Counted from the stretch's first letter, positions 1-13,136 are shown. The stretch is 64,000 nt of DNA from Thermothielavioides terrestris NRRL 8126 (GCF_000226115.1 NC_016457.1:5952001-6016000), one strand, 5' to 3'. Numbers and translations: made by a program. The notes: generated from the sequence alone by a model not told the origin.

Positions 1-498
1 AACCCCCCACAGTCAAAGACACCAATCCATACAGTACAGTACGGCGGGCCCCAGACCCTGACACGCTGATGGAGACTGCATTCGTGACCGCCCTCGATTC
101 TGCCGGACAACCTCACGGACGACAGGACGACGGCCTACCACACAAGACAAAACAGCCGCAGAACAATCTTATCCTGCATCTTCGGAATGCTTTCGACAGC
201 ATAAACACCACGGACACCGCGTCCAGATCGCTCCGACGCCGCTGCTTTTGCATCCGCAGCCCTCCAACTCCCCTTCCAACACAACGGCACCGCAGAAGGG
301 GACCAACCGTTGCAGCTGCCACCAAACGCCGAGCGTTAGACAGAGACACACATAACTGGCGCGGACCATTCTGGCTCGAATCGGCTGCCCTAGCCGAGCC
401 CGTTCTTCGAGGTAGCTAGCTACTGGGAAGCGCCTGGAGAGGTGCGGCAAACCTTGCGCTGGTCGGCTTGGTGTCTTGCTGCCCCCTCCCCCCTCAGC
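1..498. other. Upstream region of sgf29, no gene recognised
   Basis: GC-rich DNA with several short overlapping open frames on both strands but none with recognisable domains. The last bases before the sgf29 ATG are a C/T-rich stretch ending in CTCAG, which could be the acceptor of a 5' leader intron. Nothing else is supported. Confidence 0.5.
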
Positions 499-1608
499 AT
501 GTCTTCACGCAACCGCAACGCGCGCGGGCCGAACCGCAACAGCGGCAGCACGCAAGGGGAGGAAGCACACTTGTGGAGCCAGGTCAAAGACGACATGCGG
601 GCCATGATCGAAGGCATCAACGGCAGCAACGACTCGATCCGCGCCATCGTGGCGCAGGACAGCTACACGGCCAAGAACAGGGACACCGTCGACCTCGCCG
701 CCGAGGAGCAGAAGCTGGACAACCTGCTGCGCGCCGGCGTCAAGGGCGCAGACCAATGCAAACAGCAGATCGACGCGCTAATCGAGCACGTCACCGTGCT
801 GCGGGCGCTGGTGAAAGCGCGGGAGGACGCGGAGGCACAAGCGGCCGGCGCCGCGGGTCTCTCGGCGCGCGAGCGGCCGAGCGGACTGCTCTCGGCATCG
901 TCGAGGTCGGCGTCGGCGCGGGCGGCGAGTGCGCGCGACAAGGAGCGCGAGAGGGACAGGGAACGAGACCGCGATCGCGATCCCGGGTCCGTGTACGAGT
1001 TCGACGGCTCCGGCGACTCCCCCGTGCCCTCGCCGGTGGGGAGGAAACTCGGCGGCAGCACGGGGGCCGGCAGCGACCGCTCAGCAAACCGGGACAGCGT
1101 CCCGCCACGAGGCGGAGACCGAGACACCCCGGGGAAGGCGGACAGCGTGCCGCCCGAGTCCGGCGGCTCCGCCTCGGCCACGGCAGCCCAGCGCGCCAAG
1201 GTCTCCTTCTTCAAGGGCCAGGACGTCGTGTTCAAGCCGAAGCCGACGACTACGACGGAGAGCACGGAATGGATGCTTGGCCAGGTGCAGCAGGTCCTGG
1301 GCGAAGGCAAGTCGCGGCGGTATAAGGTGCAGGACGCCGACCCGGACTTGCCGCCGGGCGAGCGGATCGAGTACCGGACGAGCGCCAGCAGCATGATCCC
1401 CATTCCCGCGCCGGGGGTGGAACTGCCCGAGCTCGAACGCGGCAAGACCGTGCTCGCGCTCTACCCGGATAGCACCACGTTCTACAAGGCCGAGGTGATG
1501 GGGACCGATGCGGCCACGGGCAAGGTCAGCCTGCGGTTCGAGGGCGAGGAGAACAACGTCACGTTGCAGCTCGTGGACCGGCGCTTTGTCGTCGAGTACA
1601 GGAACTGA
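499..1608 (+). CDS. sgf29: SAGA-associated factor 29 (tandem Tudor, H3K4me reader)
   Basis: Single-exon protein of 369 residues. The N-terminal third is a charged, probably coiled-coil segment. The middle is low-complexity, rich in S, R, D and E, with alternating RD/RE dipeptides near residues 145-160. The C-terminal 130 residues (about 238-368) match the Sgf29 tandem Tudor domain: it opens with KGQDVVFKPK, has a W-x2-G-QVQQVLG strand, the VLALYPDSTTFYKAEV block and ends FVVEYRN. In the family this domain reads di/trimethylated H3K4 and recruits SAGA acetyltransferase to promoters in the nucleus. The ATG at 499 is chosen because the frame upstream lacks conservation-like content and starts only with a non-ATG codon. 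The family is clear; the middle linker is longer than in yeast. Confidence 0.88.
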   Translation: MSSRNRNARGPNRNSGSTQGEEAHLWSQVKDDMRAMIEGINGSNDSIRAIVAQDSYTAKNRDTVDLAAEEQKLDNLLRAGVKGADQCKQQIDALIEHVTVLRALVKAREDAEAQAAGAAGLSARERPSGLLSASSRSASARAASARDKERERDRERDRDRDPGSVYEFDGSGDSPVPSPVGRKLGGSTGAGSDRSANRDSVPPRGGDRDTPGKADSVPPESGGSASATAAQRAKVSFFKGQDVVFKPKPTTTTESTEWMLGQVQQVLGEGKSRRYKVQDADPDLPPGERIEYRTSASSMIPIPAPGVELPELERGKTVLALYPDSTTFYKAEVMGTDAATGKVSLRFEGEENNVTLQLVDRRFVVEYRN

Positions 1609-4227
<2,619 letters not shown>

Positions 4228-5095
4228 TTACTCCTTAACCCTCTTCACCGGCCGCGCGAGCGAGTCGTCAGGCAGCCCGCTGCGCTTGGTGCCGGGGAGC
4301 GAGCTGGTGCGGATGTCGTTGTCGTCCTGGCTGACGCGGCGGTGCGGGTACTCGGTCTTGAGCCCCTCGAAGCAGTTGGCGCTGACCGGGTCGCCCGTGC
4401 TGAAGAAGGGGTGCTGCAGCGCCGCCGCCGCCGTCAGCCGCTTCTCCGGGTCGTACTCCAGCAGGCCCGCCAGCAGCTTGTACCCTTCGGCGCCGAGGGT
4501 TGCGAGCGGGTTTCCGCCGCCGCCCCCGCCGCCCCCGCCGGGGCCGGTGGAGCCGGTGTGTTGTTGTTGTTGCTGCTGGCCGACGCCGATCGTGTTGTAG
4601 TACCACTTTTCCAGCTGGCTTGCCCCGGCGCCTGGGGGCTGGCGCGGCGACGATTGGTAGGCGCCGGCTTGATGGTGTTGTTGTTGTTGGTGGTGGTGGT
4701 GTTGGTGGTGGTGGCCGTGGCTGACGGGCGGCTGCAGCGTTGCCAGCTGGCTGTACTCGGTGGTGCTGGTCAGTAGCGGCCAGCGCTCCTTGGTCGGCAG
4801 GCCCAGGATGTCGACGATCTTCTGCATCTGGTTCCGCTGGAACGGCACGGTCTTCTTGCTGTCCATCTTGGCCTCCTCGCCCTTGAAGATGGGCCGCAGC
4901 GAGAGCAGCTCGGCAAAGATGCAGCCGACGGCCCACAGGTCGATGGCGGGCGTGTAATGGCGGCTGCCCAGCAACAGCTCGGGGGCGCGGTACCAGATGG
5001 TGACGACGACCTTGTCGCCGCTGTACAGGCTGTGCAGCGGCTTGTAGGACAGGCGGGCGAGCCCGAGGTCGCCGATCTTGACCTCGCCGGCCGAC

Positions 5096-5132
<37 letters not shown>

Positions 5133-5922
5133 GCACCCAGTTCGCGTGCAGGTACTGGCAGCCGTTGAGCAGCTGGAACATGATGCTCTTGATGGTGGTC
5201 GGCGGGATGGGGTGGCGCGGCTGCTGGGTGTGGTGATGGATGATCTGGAGCAGGTCGTGCTCGGCGTACTCGAACACCATGAAGATGCATTTGTCCTCGA
5301 GGATGATTTCGATCAGGCGGATGATGTTCTGGTGGTTGAGCTCGGAGCACAGGGCCATCTCGCGCACGGCCGACTGCGAGATGCCCGTGTACGAGGCCTG
5401 CTCGCCCTCCTTGTCGGGCTTGAACTTCTTGATGGCGAACTCGCCGCCCTGGCCGTGGCGGCCCAGGGCCTTGTAAACCCTGCCATACGTGCCGCTGCTG
5501 ATGAAGCCGACGACCTTGTACCTGTCTGTTACCCGGACCTTGCTCTGGTAGCTCATGGATCCGGTGCCACGGTCTGCCGGGTCTGCGGGAGGGGAGGGGA
5601 CGGGTTAGCAAGTCAAGAGACGTTCCTGTGTCCTGTGTTCCATCTCCGAAGAGGGGCCCGGATAGGGTCGGTGAAGAGGACGATGGTAGAAGAACAACTG
5701 ACAAGGCCTTGGCTGGAAGCTGACTTCAGCCCTCGGGCGCTTGGCCTGGCTCATGGCGACGTCCGGGAGCAGCGGGAAGACAGAGAAGGGTGCCGCGGCG
5801 GACGCATCCTGATGCATCAGGCCCGACGAGTTAGGCGCCCTGGCAGGATGGGCGCCACCATACGGCTTGGCGTATCCGTATGGTCGCTGGGTCGCCGAAG
5901 GTGGAGCGTGTCGATTTTCCAT
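4228..5922 (-). CDS. ssn3: Mediator cyclin-dependent kinase Ssn3/Srb10 (CDK8)
   Basis: Proposed as two exons (5922-5703 and 5582-4228), 524 residues. The intron has a GTCAGT donor and a CCCGCAG acceptor behind TTGCTAAC; the acceptor is convincing, the donor and N-terminal 80 residues are inferred. The kinase domain begins at DRYKVVGFISSGTYGRVYKA, has the PSTAIRE-equivalent SQSAVRE, catalytic HRDLKPAN (about 225-232) and DLG instead of DFG (245-247), the CDK8/Srb10 hallmark. The activation segment lacks the usual phosphothreonine, as in CDK8. Ssn3 with cyclin C, Med12 and Med13 forms the Mediator kinase module in the nucleus. Odd: a long H/Q-rich run and a nine-glycine run interrupt the C-lobe between the GLPTKERWPLL block and the final LLEYDPEKRLTA helix block. 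The C-terminus is basic (KRSG, RPVKRVKE). The upstream DNA carries an inverted-repeat element. Confidence 0.9.
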
Positions 5923-6756
5923 GAGGGACCAGAGCGCTTTCCCTCGGGGGCGCACCGCTATTGGCAGCCGTAGCAACACCACCTCATGCTGCAGTTCTCA
6001 CTGCCGCACCCTGCTACCCGCTGAAAGCCAGGACGAGCGTGTTGGGATGGGAGGAAGAGGGCCCAAAACCAGGAACCGGCGGGCGGAGAGGACCGAGTAG
6101 AAAACTTGGGCAAGCTCGGGCTCCTTCGGGTAGCGGCAGCTCCTCCCGTAACCGCAGCGTCACGGGGGACAAGAGATGGAAACGAGAGGGGGAGAGAGAG
6201 AGAGAGAAGACGCCGGAAAGGGGGGAAAGATGGGGGATCGAGAGACGGAGAAACAAGTCCATGATTACCTTCGAAGGCGGCCTGCACGCTTCTCTTCAAT
6301 GTCTGAGTTCTGACAGCGGAGACCGACCCCGGGCCCGCAGAAGTGGACGGTGGATTTGTGAGGCTCATTTGATCATTTGCTGGCAGCCCAGGGGAGGGGC
6401 CAACACCGAAGAAGAGATTGGGGCCGACGGCTGCCCGGAACCCAGGACCCAGGACCAGGACCCAGGATCAGGACCCGGGACCCAGGATGGGGCGTTCCCG
6501 GTTCGGGGGATTGCCGAAAGAGGCGAGTCAGCACGAAGTGGACGAGTGCACAATTGCACAAAGTGCACAAGACCGGAGGAATTTGTCCCAGGATTGCGGA
6601 GACCTCGGGCTTTCAGACCAACGATGGCGAAGCGAGATTTGCCGGCGCTGCCGTGTTCCTGTCGGTTTTTGCCCGAAACGAGCCAGCACAGCGCCGAGAG
6701 GTGACTTGCGCCGAGTGATGACTGACTTGGGAGGTGATCATTGCAGGCATGTCAGG
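5923..6756. promoter_or_regulatory. Upstream region of ssn3
   Basis: GC-rich, gene-free DNA between the ssn3 start and inverted-repeat element copy 1. It contains a purine tract (GGGAGAGAGAGAGAGAAG at about 6191) and a short tandem GGACCCAG repeat at 6438-6490. No RNA gene or conserved coding frame is seen. Confidence 0.45.
6438..6490. repeat. GGACCCAG-type minisatellite
   Basis: Imperfect tandem copies of a 6-7 base unit built on AGGACCC/AGGACCA cover about 50 bases upstream of ssn3. Visible directly; no function is implied. Confidence 0.75.
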
Positions 6757-7168
6757 GCTGATGGCTAAAGAGGTCCCGCCAAGACTAATTTCGGCCAATT
6801 GTCGGCAATGTTTTTACAGCGTCAGTACCCCGCCAAGACCGCCAAGGGGTTTGCACTATCGCCACGGGTTAGCCACGGGTTAGTTCGCCGGGGGTGCGGG
6901 GGGCGGCGCTAGCCCCCCGCTGGTTAGGGTAAGGGTTATGGTTAGGGTGAGGGTCAAGGTTAGGGTGAGGGTTAACTTCGTTTTCTTTTTTTTCGATTTG
7001 GTTGAGGTTTCGTAAAGTTGTTGCAACAAGTCTTTGCGATTGTTCGTTGTTGATGTTGCTCGAAGTCGTCGAGGCCCCGTCGCGGCCCTGCTCACCCCGT
7101 GGCGATTGTAAATACTTGTAAGCGGCAGTCTCCGAAATTAGTCTTGGCGGGACCTCTTTAGCCATAAC
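6757..7168. mobile_element. Non-autonomous inverted-repeat element, copy 1 (MULE-like MITE)
   Basis: The element is 412 bases. Its ends are inverted repeats of at least 34 bases with identical cores (6761-6794 and the complement of 7132-7165), reading ATGGCTAAAGAGGTCCC inward. It is flanked by a perfect 9 bp direct repeat CATGTCAGG at 6748-6756 and 7169-7177, the target duplication length typical of Mutator-like elements. The interior holds a palindromic GCGCTAGCCCCCCGC segment, a telomere-like G-rich array and an A/T run. A 100-residue open frame crosses most of it on the minus strand but is made of repeat-derived codons and shows no transposase signature, so the element looks non-autonomous. 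This copy is GC-rich and unmutated compared with the copy bordering the 13.9-35.2 kb island. Confidence 0.85.
6922..6974 (+). repeat. Interstitial telomere-like G-rich array
   Basis: Variant TTAGGG units (GGTTAGGGT, AAGGGTTAT, GAGGGTCAA, GAGGGTTAA) occur in tandem within the inverted-repeat element. The plus strand has at least six runs of three G, so a G-quadruplex is possible. The array recurs, in opposite orientation, at 34987-35036 in copy 2, so it is an inherent part of the element and not a telomere scar. Confidence 0.8.
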
Positions 7169-7434
7169 CATGTCAGGTCACTAACGAATGTTAATTACAA
7201 GCGTGGTGTATTAACTATGCGACGTAACGATCGGTAACGTAACACTACGCGGTGGCGTTTCCCGGGTTGATGCACCTCGGGCTGGATCAGGGGCTTGCGT
7301 GTTCAGTAATCCGTCCGGACACCGCACACAGCATCGCAGTACACCAGATGGAAGCATGCAGTCATCGCCTTTCTTTTTTTCGTCATCTAAAATGGGCAAC
7401 GCTTGCTGCACCGTTACCGCCCGACCGACCTTGC

Positions 7435-8811
7435 CTATCTCGGGCCCAGCTTCTCCAGGATTCTGGGGCCCTGCTCCTCCCACTCCTGCTTGGAAATCCA
7501 CATGTTTTCGTTGTCGGCCATGATGTTGGCCAGCACCGCGCCGCCGAGGAACACCATGTGCCTCCTCCGCGGCGGGTCCTCTATCCTGACCTTGAACTTG
7601 CTCAGCCGCTCCGGGTTGCCTCCCAGCACTCTCGTCAGCCACAACTGCTTCAGCTCCTTCTCCAGACGCGACGGCAGGCCCGGGTACATGCTGCTGCCGC
7701 CCGACAGGACGATGGCCTTGAAGAGCGAGGCGCGGACGTCGACGTCGGCCGACTGGATCGTGTTGAACAATAGTTCGGCGATGCCCGGCTGGTCGCAGTC
7801 GACCAGGTGCGGCTGGAACAGGCACTCGGGCGCTTCGAAGCGCTCTGACCCGACGCGGATGACGCGGCCGTCCGGCAGCGTGTAGCTCTCCACCAACACC
7901 GTCGTGTCCTCGCTTAGCCGCTTGTCCAGCTCCAGGTCGTAGGAAACGTAGCAGAGCTTCTCCTTGATCTGCCGCACCGTCTCGAAGTCAGCAGTCCGGT
8001 TCAGCGCGTAGCCCCTGCGCAGCAGCAGGGCGATAAGGTTGCGCGTGACATCGCGGCCGGCCACGTCGAGCCGGCGGGTGAGGTGGTTCAGCACGACGGA
8101 TTCGTAGACTGGGACGATGTGTGTCACGCCGTCGCCGGAGTCGACGACAACGCCAGAGCTGAGACCTGCGCGCACGGGTCGCACGTCAGTAGGTTTGCGT
8201 CCAAAAGCACCCTCACGCTCTGGCGGCCCCCAGGGGACGAGGGGAGGAGGGTATCGCACCTTGGGCATACAGCGCCAGGACAGCCTGGATCGCCACGTAG
8301 ACACCGCCAAAGCCATAACGCTCAAACATGACCTCGCACATCTGCTCTCGGTTCTTGAGCGGGTTGAGGGGCGGCTCGGTCAGGAGGATCTTGCGGCCGC
8401 GGGGGTCGATCTTCATCTTGTCGAAGAAGGTGTAGTCCCACAGATGCTGCATGTCATCCCACTTCTTGACGATGCCGTTCTCCATCGGGTAGCTGATCTG
8501 GAGCATGGTGCGGGCGGCCGCGGCCTCGTCGCCGCACATGATGTCCTTGATCACCATGTCACTGCCGCCCTTCTCTTCGGTGCGCAGGATCGGCCGGCCG
8601 ACGATGGACGGGTATTGGTACTCGGGGAAGTTTTGCGCCGCATAACCGACCTTGAGGAAGCCGGTGCCGCCGTCGAGAACTGCAGGTACGAGGTGCGGAG
8701 GTTAGCTCCAGGCCCGCCAGGTGGTGGGAGCTGGGTGCTTGATGCTTGCGTGCTGGGCGCATCGCCGAGATCGTCGCACTTCGACTCACCAATGGGGGGT
8801 GGAGAGGCCAT
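7435..8811 (-). CDS. arp2: Actin-related protein 2 (Arp2/3 complex)
   Basis: Three exons: 8811-8790, 8679-8260 and 8165-7435, giving 390 residues, the usual Arp2 length. Exon 1 encodes only seven residues and one base (MASPPPI); its donor is GTGAGT and the acceptor CTGCAG. The joined N-terminus contains the actin-fold phosphate loop [12 protein letters not shown], followed by FPSIVGRP-like sequence; exon 3 has [11 protein letters not shown] (second phosphate loop) and the [11 protein letters not shown] adenosine loop. The end [13 protein letters not shown]...LEKLG is diagnostic for Arp2 against actin or Arp3. Arp2 with Arp3 nucleates branched actin filaments at endocytic patches. It is divergent from the dcg1-like gene with 444 bases between the starts. 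Confidence 0.93.
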
Positions 8812-9255
8812 TTTTGAGCGGTGCGGCGTCTAGCAAACGTGAACTTGGCACTGGGACTGAATGGGCGCGCCGACCAGCTCCGGGGCCGTCGATACCAAGC
8901 TGCGGGCGGTGATGGTGGTCCGGGGCGATGTCGATGGTGGGGTTGGGGTTGGCAACGGTTACAACAGGAGCACCACGGGAACCCTGGCAGCTGCCGAGCA
9001 ACTGCGTCAGCAGCGCTGTGGCTGAGTGACCAGGGCGCTGCCGGACCCACGTGATTCCCCGCATCGCAACCACGAACGAAGTGGGGGTTCGTCCTGATAA
9101 CAGACGGTGAAACTGCCCCTTTTCCATAGGGGATGGAGTTAGTGGGAAAGTGACAGGAGGCAGCTTATCACAGGGGGAGGATCATTTATCTCGAGGGTTT
9201 CCCGGAGCCCATTCGTGCTCCGGTCATTCGCAGCATATTCCAGGTCCATTGCACA
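8812..9255. promoter_or_regulatory. Divergent promoter region of arp2 and the dcg1-like gene
   Basis: 444 bases separate two divergent start codons, so both promoters must lie here or overlap. It has a GGTGGGGTTGGGG-like G-rich patch near 8935. No clear TATA box is seen. Confidence 0.5.
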
Positions 9256-10131
9256 ATGACGACCACCCTCGTCAGACGGACCACCAAGATCCTGGTCCTG
9301 AATCCGAATTCATCGCAGGCGATGACCCTCGGGTTGCGCGAGGCCATTCGAGATCTTGAGCTCTCAAAGGTTGATATGACTATCCCACCCCCTTCCACTC
9401 CTCTCCCCTCCCCCTCGAAGAAGCTATCCCTCCGATAGAGCGCTGACCAACGGCAGTCCACCGAGGTGTACACTTACACTGCGCCCAGCAGCAGCCCGGC
9501 GAGCATCAACGACGGCCACGACCTGCTCGCCAGCACCGAGTCGGTCTGCCAGGACCTGACCAAAACAGGCCTGCTCGGGCATTACGACGCGGTGCTGGTC
9601 GCCTGCTTCAGCGCGCATCCGCTGGTCGGCATCCTGGCCGAGCGCGACGGCGAGTTCGGCCCGCTGGCGGTGACGGGCATCTTCGAGGCGAGCATCCTGA
9701 CCTGCCTGTCGTTGCTGCCTCCCGGGAAGAAATGGGGCATCGTGACGACGGGCAGGTTCTGGGAGGACCATCTGACGCAGGGAGTCAACGTGTTCTTGGG
9801 CACCCAGCAGCATGCGTCCAACATCAAGTTCGCGGGAGTAGAGACAACAGGCCTCAACGCGGGCGACTTCCACGGCGGCGTAGAACCCGCTGTTGTGCGG
9901 GAGAAGCTGAGGGAGGCCACCAGGAGGCTCTTGGACAAGGGGGACGTGGAGTGCGTGGTTATGGGTTGCGCGGGAATGGCAGGGCTGGAGGAGATCATCC
10001 GCTCCGTGGCAGTGGAGCAGTATGGCTCAGCGCGGGGCGACCAGATCCTCGTCATTGACGGCGTGAGGGCCGGAATCGGCCTCTTAGAGCAGATGGTTCG
10101 CAACAGGCGAGCCTTCAGCAGAGCGTCATAA
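9256..10131 (+). CDS. Dcg1 / hydantoin racemase-like protein (Asp/Glu racemase superfamily)
   Basis: Two exons, 9256-9369 and 9457-10131, give 262 residues. The intron acceptor CGGCAG lies behind GCTGAC; the donor GTTGAT is weak but keeps phase 0 and removes an in-frame stop. The start of the domain is ILVLNPNSS, the superfamily's first strand, followed after the splice by TYTAPSSSPASINDG. Two conserved cysteines expected for racemase chemistry are present: Cys88 (VACFSAHPLV) and Cys209 (VMGCAGM). Yeast Dcg1 is under nitrogen catabolite control and is thought to act near allantoin/hydantoin metabolism; the substrate here is unknown. It converges on the transporter gene with only 49 bases between the stops. 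Family assignment is firm, biochemical role inferred. Confidence 0.82.
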
Positions 10132-10180
10132 AACATATCTGCGAACAAGTCATTGCTCCCAAACTCCGCGCTCAATCTCG

Positions 10181-11804
10181 TCAATCAGTACGCCTAGTCC
10201 GTCCCCATACCTCATCCGCGTCCTTCTTCCCCCTTGTTTCGGGCACGTTGCGTGTGACAAAGGCTGCCCAGAGCAAGGCGAAGCCGGCGAAGATAAAGTA
10301 CACCCAGCCCGCGCCGCCCAACGCGGTATTCAGCGCCTCGTTGACGATGGGGAACAGGTAGGCGACAAGGAAGGTCGCGATGTAGCTCGCCGCCAGCGCC
10401 CAAGACTGTGCGGCACCAACAGCCTCCGGGCCGACCAGCTCCGACGCCATGATGAAGGGCACAGGGCCGAGGCCCAGAGCAAAGAAAGCCACAAACAGAA
10501 GAACTGCGATGGCCGACATGATCTTGAAGCCAAAGCGGATCGAAAGCGCCAGCGCCAGCGAGCTTGACCCTTGGCCGATGATCGACGTAAGGAGACACGT
10601 CTTGCGGCCGAAGCGGTCCGGAAGCGGCGAGGCGGCAATTGTAGTGCCCAGGTTGATGACCGAGATGATAATAGTCAGCAGCGCCGAGCTAATCGGGAGG
10701 AGGTCATTGAGCAGCGACACGGAGTACATGACGATGGAGTTGATGCCGCATAGCTGCTGGGCGAACATGATGCCTACCACGGCCGTGATCGCTGGACGGT
10801 ACAGCGGGTCGCGGACGACCTGCACAAAGCCCAGATGCGACTTCTGGCTTCTCGAAGCGGTAGGTGGCGGCGACAGCAGCCCGGCAGTCGCCTCCGCCGA
10901 GTCGCTATCGCTCCGCGCAAGTAACCGCTCGCGCTCGCCAGGCGGCTTGCCGTCGCCAGCCCCCCACGCCTCGACTTCCTCATCAACGTTGGTGTGCCTG
11001 CCCCGAATGCGCTGCAGGGCACGACGGGCACGGACAACGTCGCCTTTCACGTTGGCGGTCCACGACGGACTCTCCGGCACAATCAACAAGCCCAGGCCCT
11101 GCGCCAGGGCGACGATGACACCGGTGCCGAAGATCCAGCGCCAGGCGCTATCGTGGCTCAGGAAGTAGCCCAGTGTCTGGGTGAACAAAATACCCAGGTT
11201 GATGCTGATCTGCGTGAAGGCGCCGAAGAAGCCGCGCTTCGTCGGCGGGGCTACCTCGCTGATGTACAGCGGCACAATCACCGTGCTTGCACCGGCACCG
11301 ATTCCGGTGAGAAAGCGAGCGACCACCATGACCGGGACCGACGAAGCAAGGGTCTCAATCGCAGACCCGACCAGGTAGAACATGGCCGTGGCCTGCATCG
11401 AAAGCCGACGGCCACGGCGCGACGTGAATGGCCCCGCGGCCAGGGCGCCAATGAGCCCACCGAGTGTGAATATGGCCGAAATGGCAGCAAACGCCGCCCG
11501 GCTCATCGGGATGCAGTCGGCCGCGGCCGTCTTGGAGCCGAGCGACATCAGCTTGTCAAGTGTGGAAACAGCCTTCTTGTGGCAGGTGATGACATCCTCG
11601 GGCGCGTTCAGTTCGGCCTGCGGGACAGGTATGACGTTGAGTTAGCGGAGGTTCCGGTTCAACAGCCCGGACCCCAGCGGGAACTGCTTGGGACTTTTGC
11701 GCGATTCGTCTCACCAAGTGATAGCCAAACTGGAGCGGACCGAGGGTGGCCACCGCCACGAGCACCACCAGATACGGCGTGACATCGCTCAGCGCCGACG
11801 CCAT
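10181..11804 (-). CDS. MFS sugar-porter family transporter (Vps73-like)
   Basis: Two exons, 11804-11715 and 11617-10181, give 508 residues. The intron has a GTGAGA donor and CCCGCAG acceptor and falls in phase 0 after TLGPLQFGYHL, the end of the first membrane helix. About twelve hydrophobic segments are visible. Sugar-porter motifs are in order: SRRGRR after helix 2, PESPSW after helix 6, QQLCGINSIVMYS in helix 7, DRFGRK after helix 8 and PETRGK at the end. The central loop is about 80 residues and hydrophilic. The N-terminal layout resembles yeast Vps73/YBR241C-type carriers, which are vacuolar or of unknown substrate, more than the high-affinity hexose transporters. Substrate cannot be read from sequence. 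Confidence 0.85.
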
Positions 11805-12089
11805 CGCAGGAAAGACTGCTCAAATATTTCTATGCTGATCGCTGATTGATACACATGGCAAGATGCAAGATGTTGGGTATTGTCGAGCTAATGTTATTGT
11901 GGTAAATTGGCCGAGCAGGAGGAGGAGGTGCATGGGGATTCAGCCTCGCAAGTCCGGAGTACTGTCCATGTACAGTAACTAACGGGACAGCCCCGCCTGA
12001 TTAACGCATATCTCACTAAACGCATGTCACTTCCCCTAACTGAGGTGTGTACTCGAGCGGCAATGCGTGTTTACTCCTGTACAAGGCAA
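11805..12089. promoter_or_regulatory. Promoter region of the MFS transporter gene
   Basis: 285 bases between the transporter start and the stop of the co-directional NmrA-like gene. It includes a near-palindromic block around 11957-11980 (GGAGTACTGTCCATGTACAG). No coding potential is seen. Confidence 0.4.
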
Positions 12090-13136
12090 CTAAAATGTGT
12101 CTTTCTTGTAGCCTCCCGCCAGTGCTTTCTTGACCGCATCTTCGAGCGAGTCCAAAGCCTCGAGCTTCGGGGCAAGCACATCGTTGTCGTTCTGGGCATA
12201 CAATGTGCCGCCCTCGGCCCAGATGCGCCTCAGCGTGGCAATCGTCGCCCGGGGGTCGCCCTCCTCCCATTTCTTGGCCTCGAAGGCCCTGATCTCGTCG
12301 AGCGGTGTCCTAGTGACCGCCCATTTGGAGCCTGTCTGCCGCTCGTACTCGGCCAGGACCTCGTTCGGCGTGACGACAAAGCTCTGCACTTTGAGCGCCT
12401 TGCCGAAGGACACCTCGGGGGACTTGAGCGTGGCGACGACGAATTTACCGACGCTAACCAAGGTACAGCCGAGTCAGAGAAGCTTGCCCTGCTGTGCGGC
12501 GAGGCCGGTTGAAGGAGGAGACAAAAGCTTGACTTACTCCGACATTGTGCAAAACCCAATTTTGCCATTGCCGTCTTCGGCCACATACGCCTGCTTCTTC
12601 TCGGGGAAGAACCCGCCAACGATCTCGTACCCGGGAGCAGCGTCCACCCACATGTCGAAGTAGGGCCCCGTCACGACGTACGTGACCTGGACCCGCTTCA
12701 GGTTCTCGCGGATGTACTTGCGCACCTGCAGTTTGAGCTGGTGCGGGCGCTCGTTCGGGCTCTTGTCGTTATGTTCAATATCCGTGCCGAACTCTGACGG
12801 CAAGAACCACTTGACGCTCTCCGACGCCTCGGCCAGCCGTAGGAGCTCGATCTGGTGCTGGAGCCCGCCGCGTCCCACGGCTGAGATGACCGTGTCGACG
12901 CCCGAGTAGGCAGCAGTGACGTCGGCCTCGGATGTCAGGTCGCCCACGATCACCGAGAGGCCTTGCGCCTTCCATCGCTCCAGCTGCTGGGCCTTTTCCT
13001 TGGCGCCGTTGGGCGAGGTGAAGAGGACGATCTGTTGGAACGAGGGCTTGGCACGAAGCAGGGCTGAGGTGATGTATCGCCCGATAGTGCCCGTTCCGCC
13101 GAAGACCAGGATTTTGGATACCGTGAACGGAGACAT
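12090..13136 (-). CDS. NmrA-like / isoflavone reductase family oxidoreductase
   Basis: Two exons, 13136-12538 and 12453-12090, give 320 residues. The donor is GTAAGT and the acceptor TTGGTTAG; splicing joins CTMS to DVGKFVVATL, which fits the family. The N-terminus has the dinucleotide loop GGTGTIG (residues 13-19) after a hydrophobic strand, then VGDLTSEADV and a VDTVISAVG strand. The block WFLPSEFG is characteristic of the isoflavone-reductase/phenylcoumaran-reductase branch of atypical short-chain dehydrogenases. These enzymes use NAD(P)H on aromatic substrates, or bind the cofactor as a regulator (NmrA). No substrate can be assigned. Its original upstream region was shared with rpa43 before the transposon island entered. 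Confidence 0.87.

Noticed and set aside
6922..6974. Telomere-like repeats as evidence of a subtelomere or chromosome end fusion
   Set aside because: The array is degenerate, only about 50 bases, flanked by single-copy genes and present at the same place in both copies of the mobile element.
6869..7171. A 100-residue minus-strand frame in inverted-repeat copy 1
   Set aside because: It spans the terminal repeat and telomere-like array, whose translation gives NPHPN repeats; the same region in copy 2 is broken. No transposase motif.
9256..13136. A metabolic gene cluster (racemase-like, transporter, NmrA-like oxidoreductase)
   Set aside because: No backbone enzyme, no pathway regulator next to them and neighbours are housekeeping genes; adjacency alone is weak.
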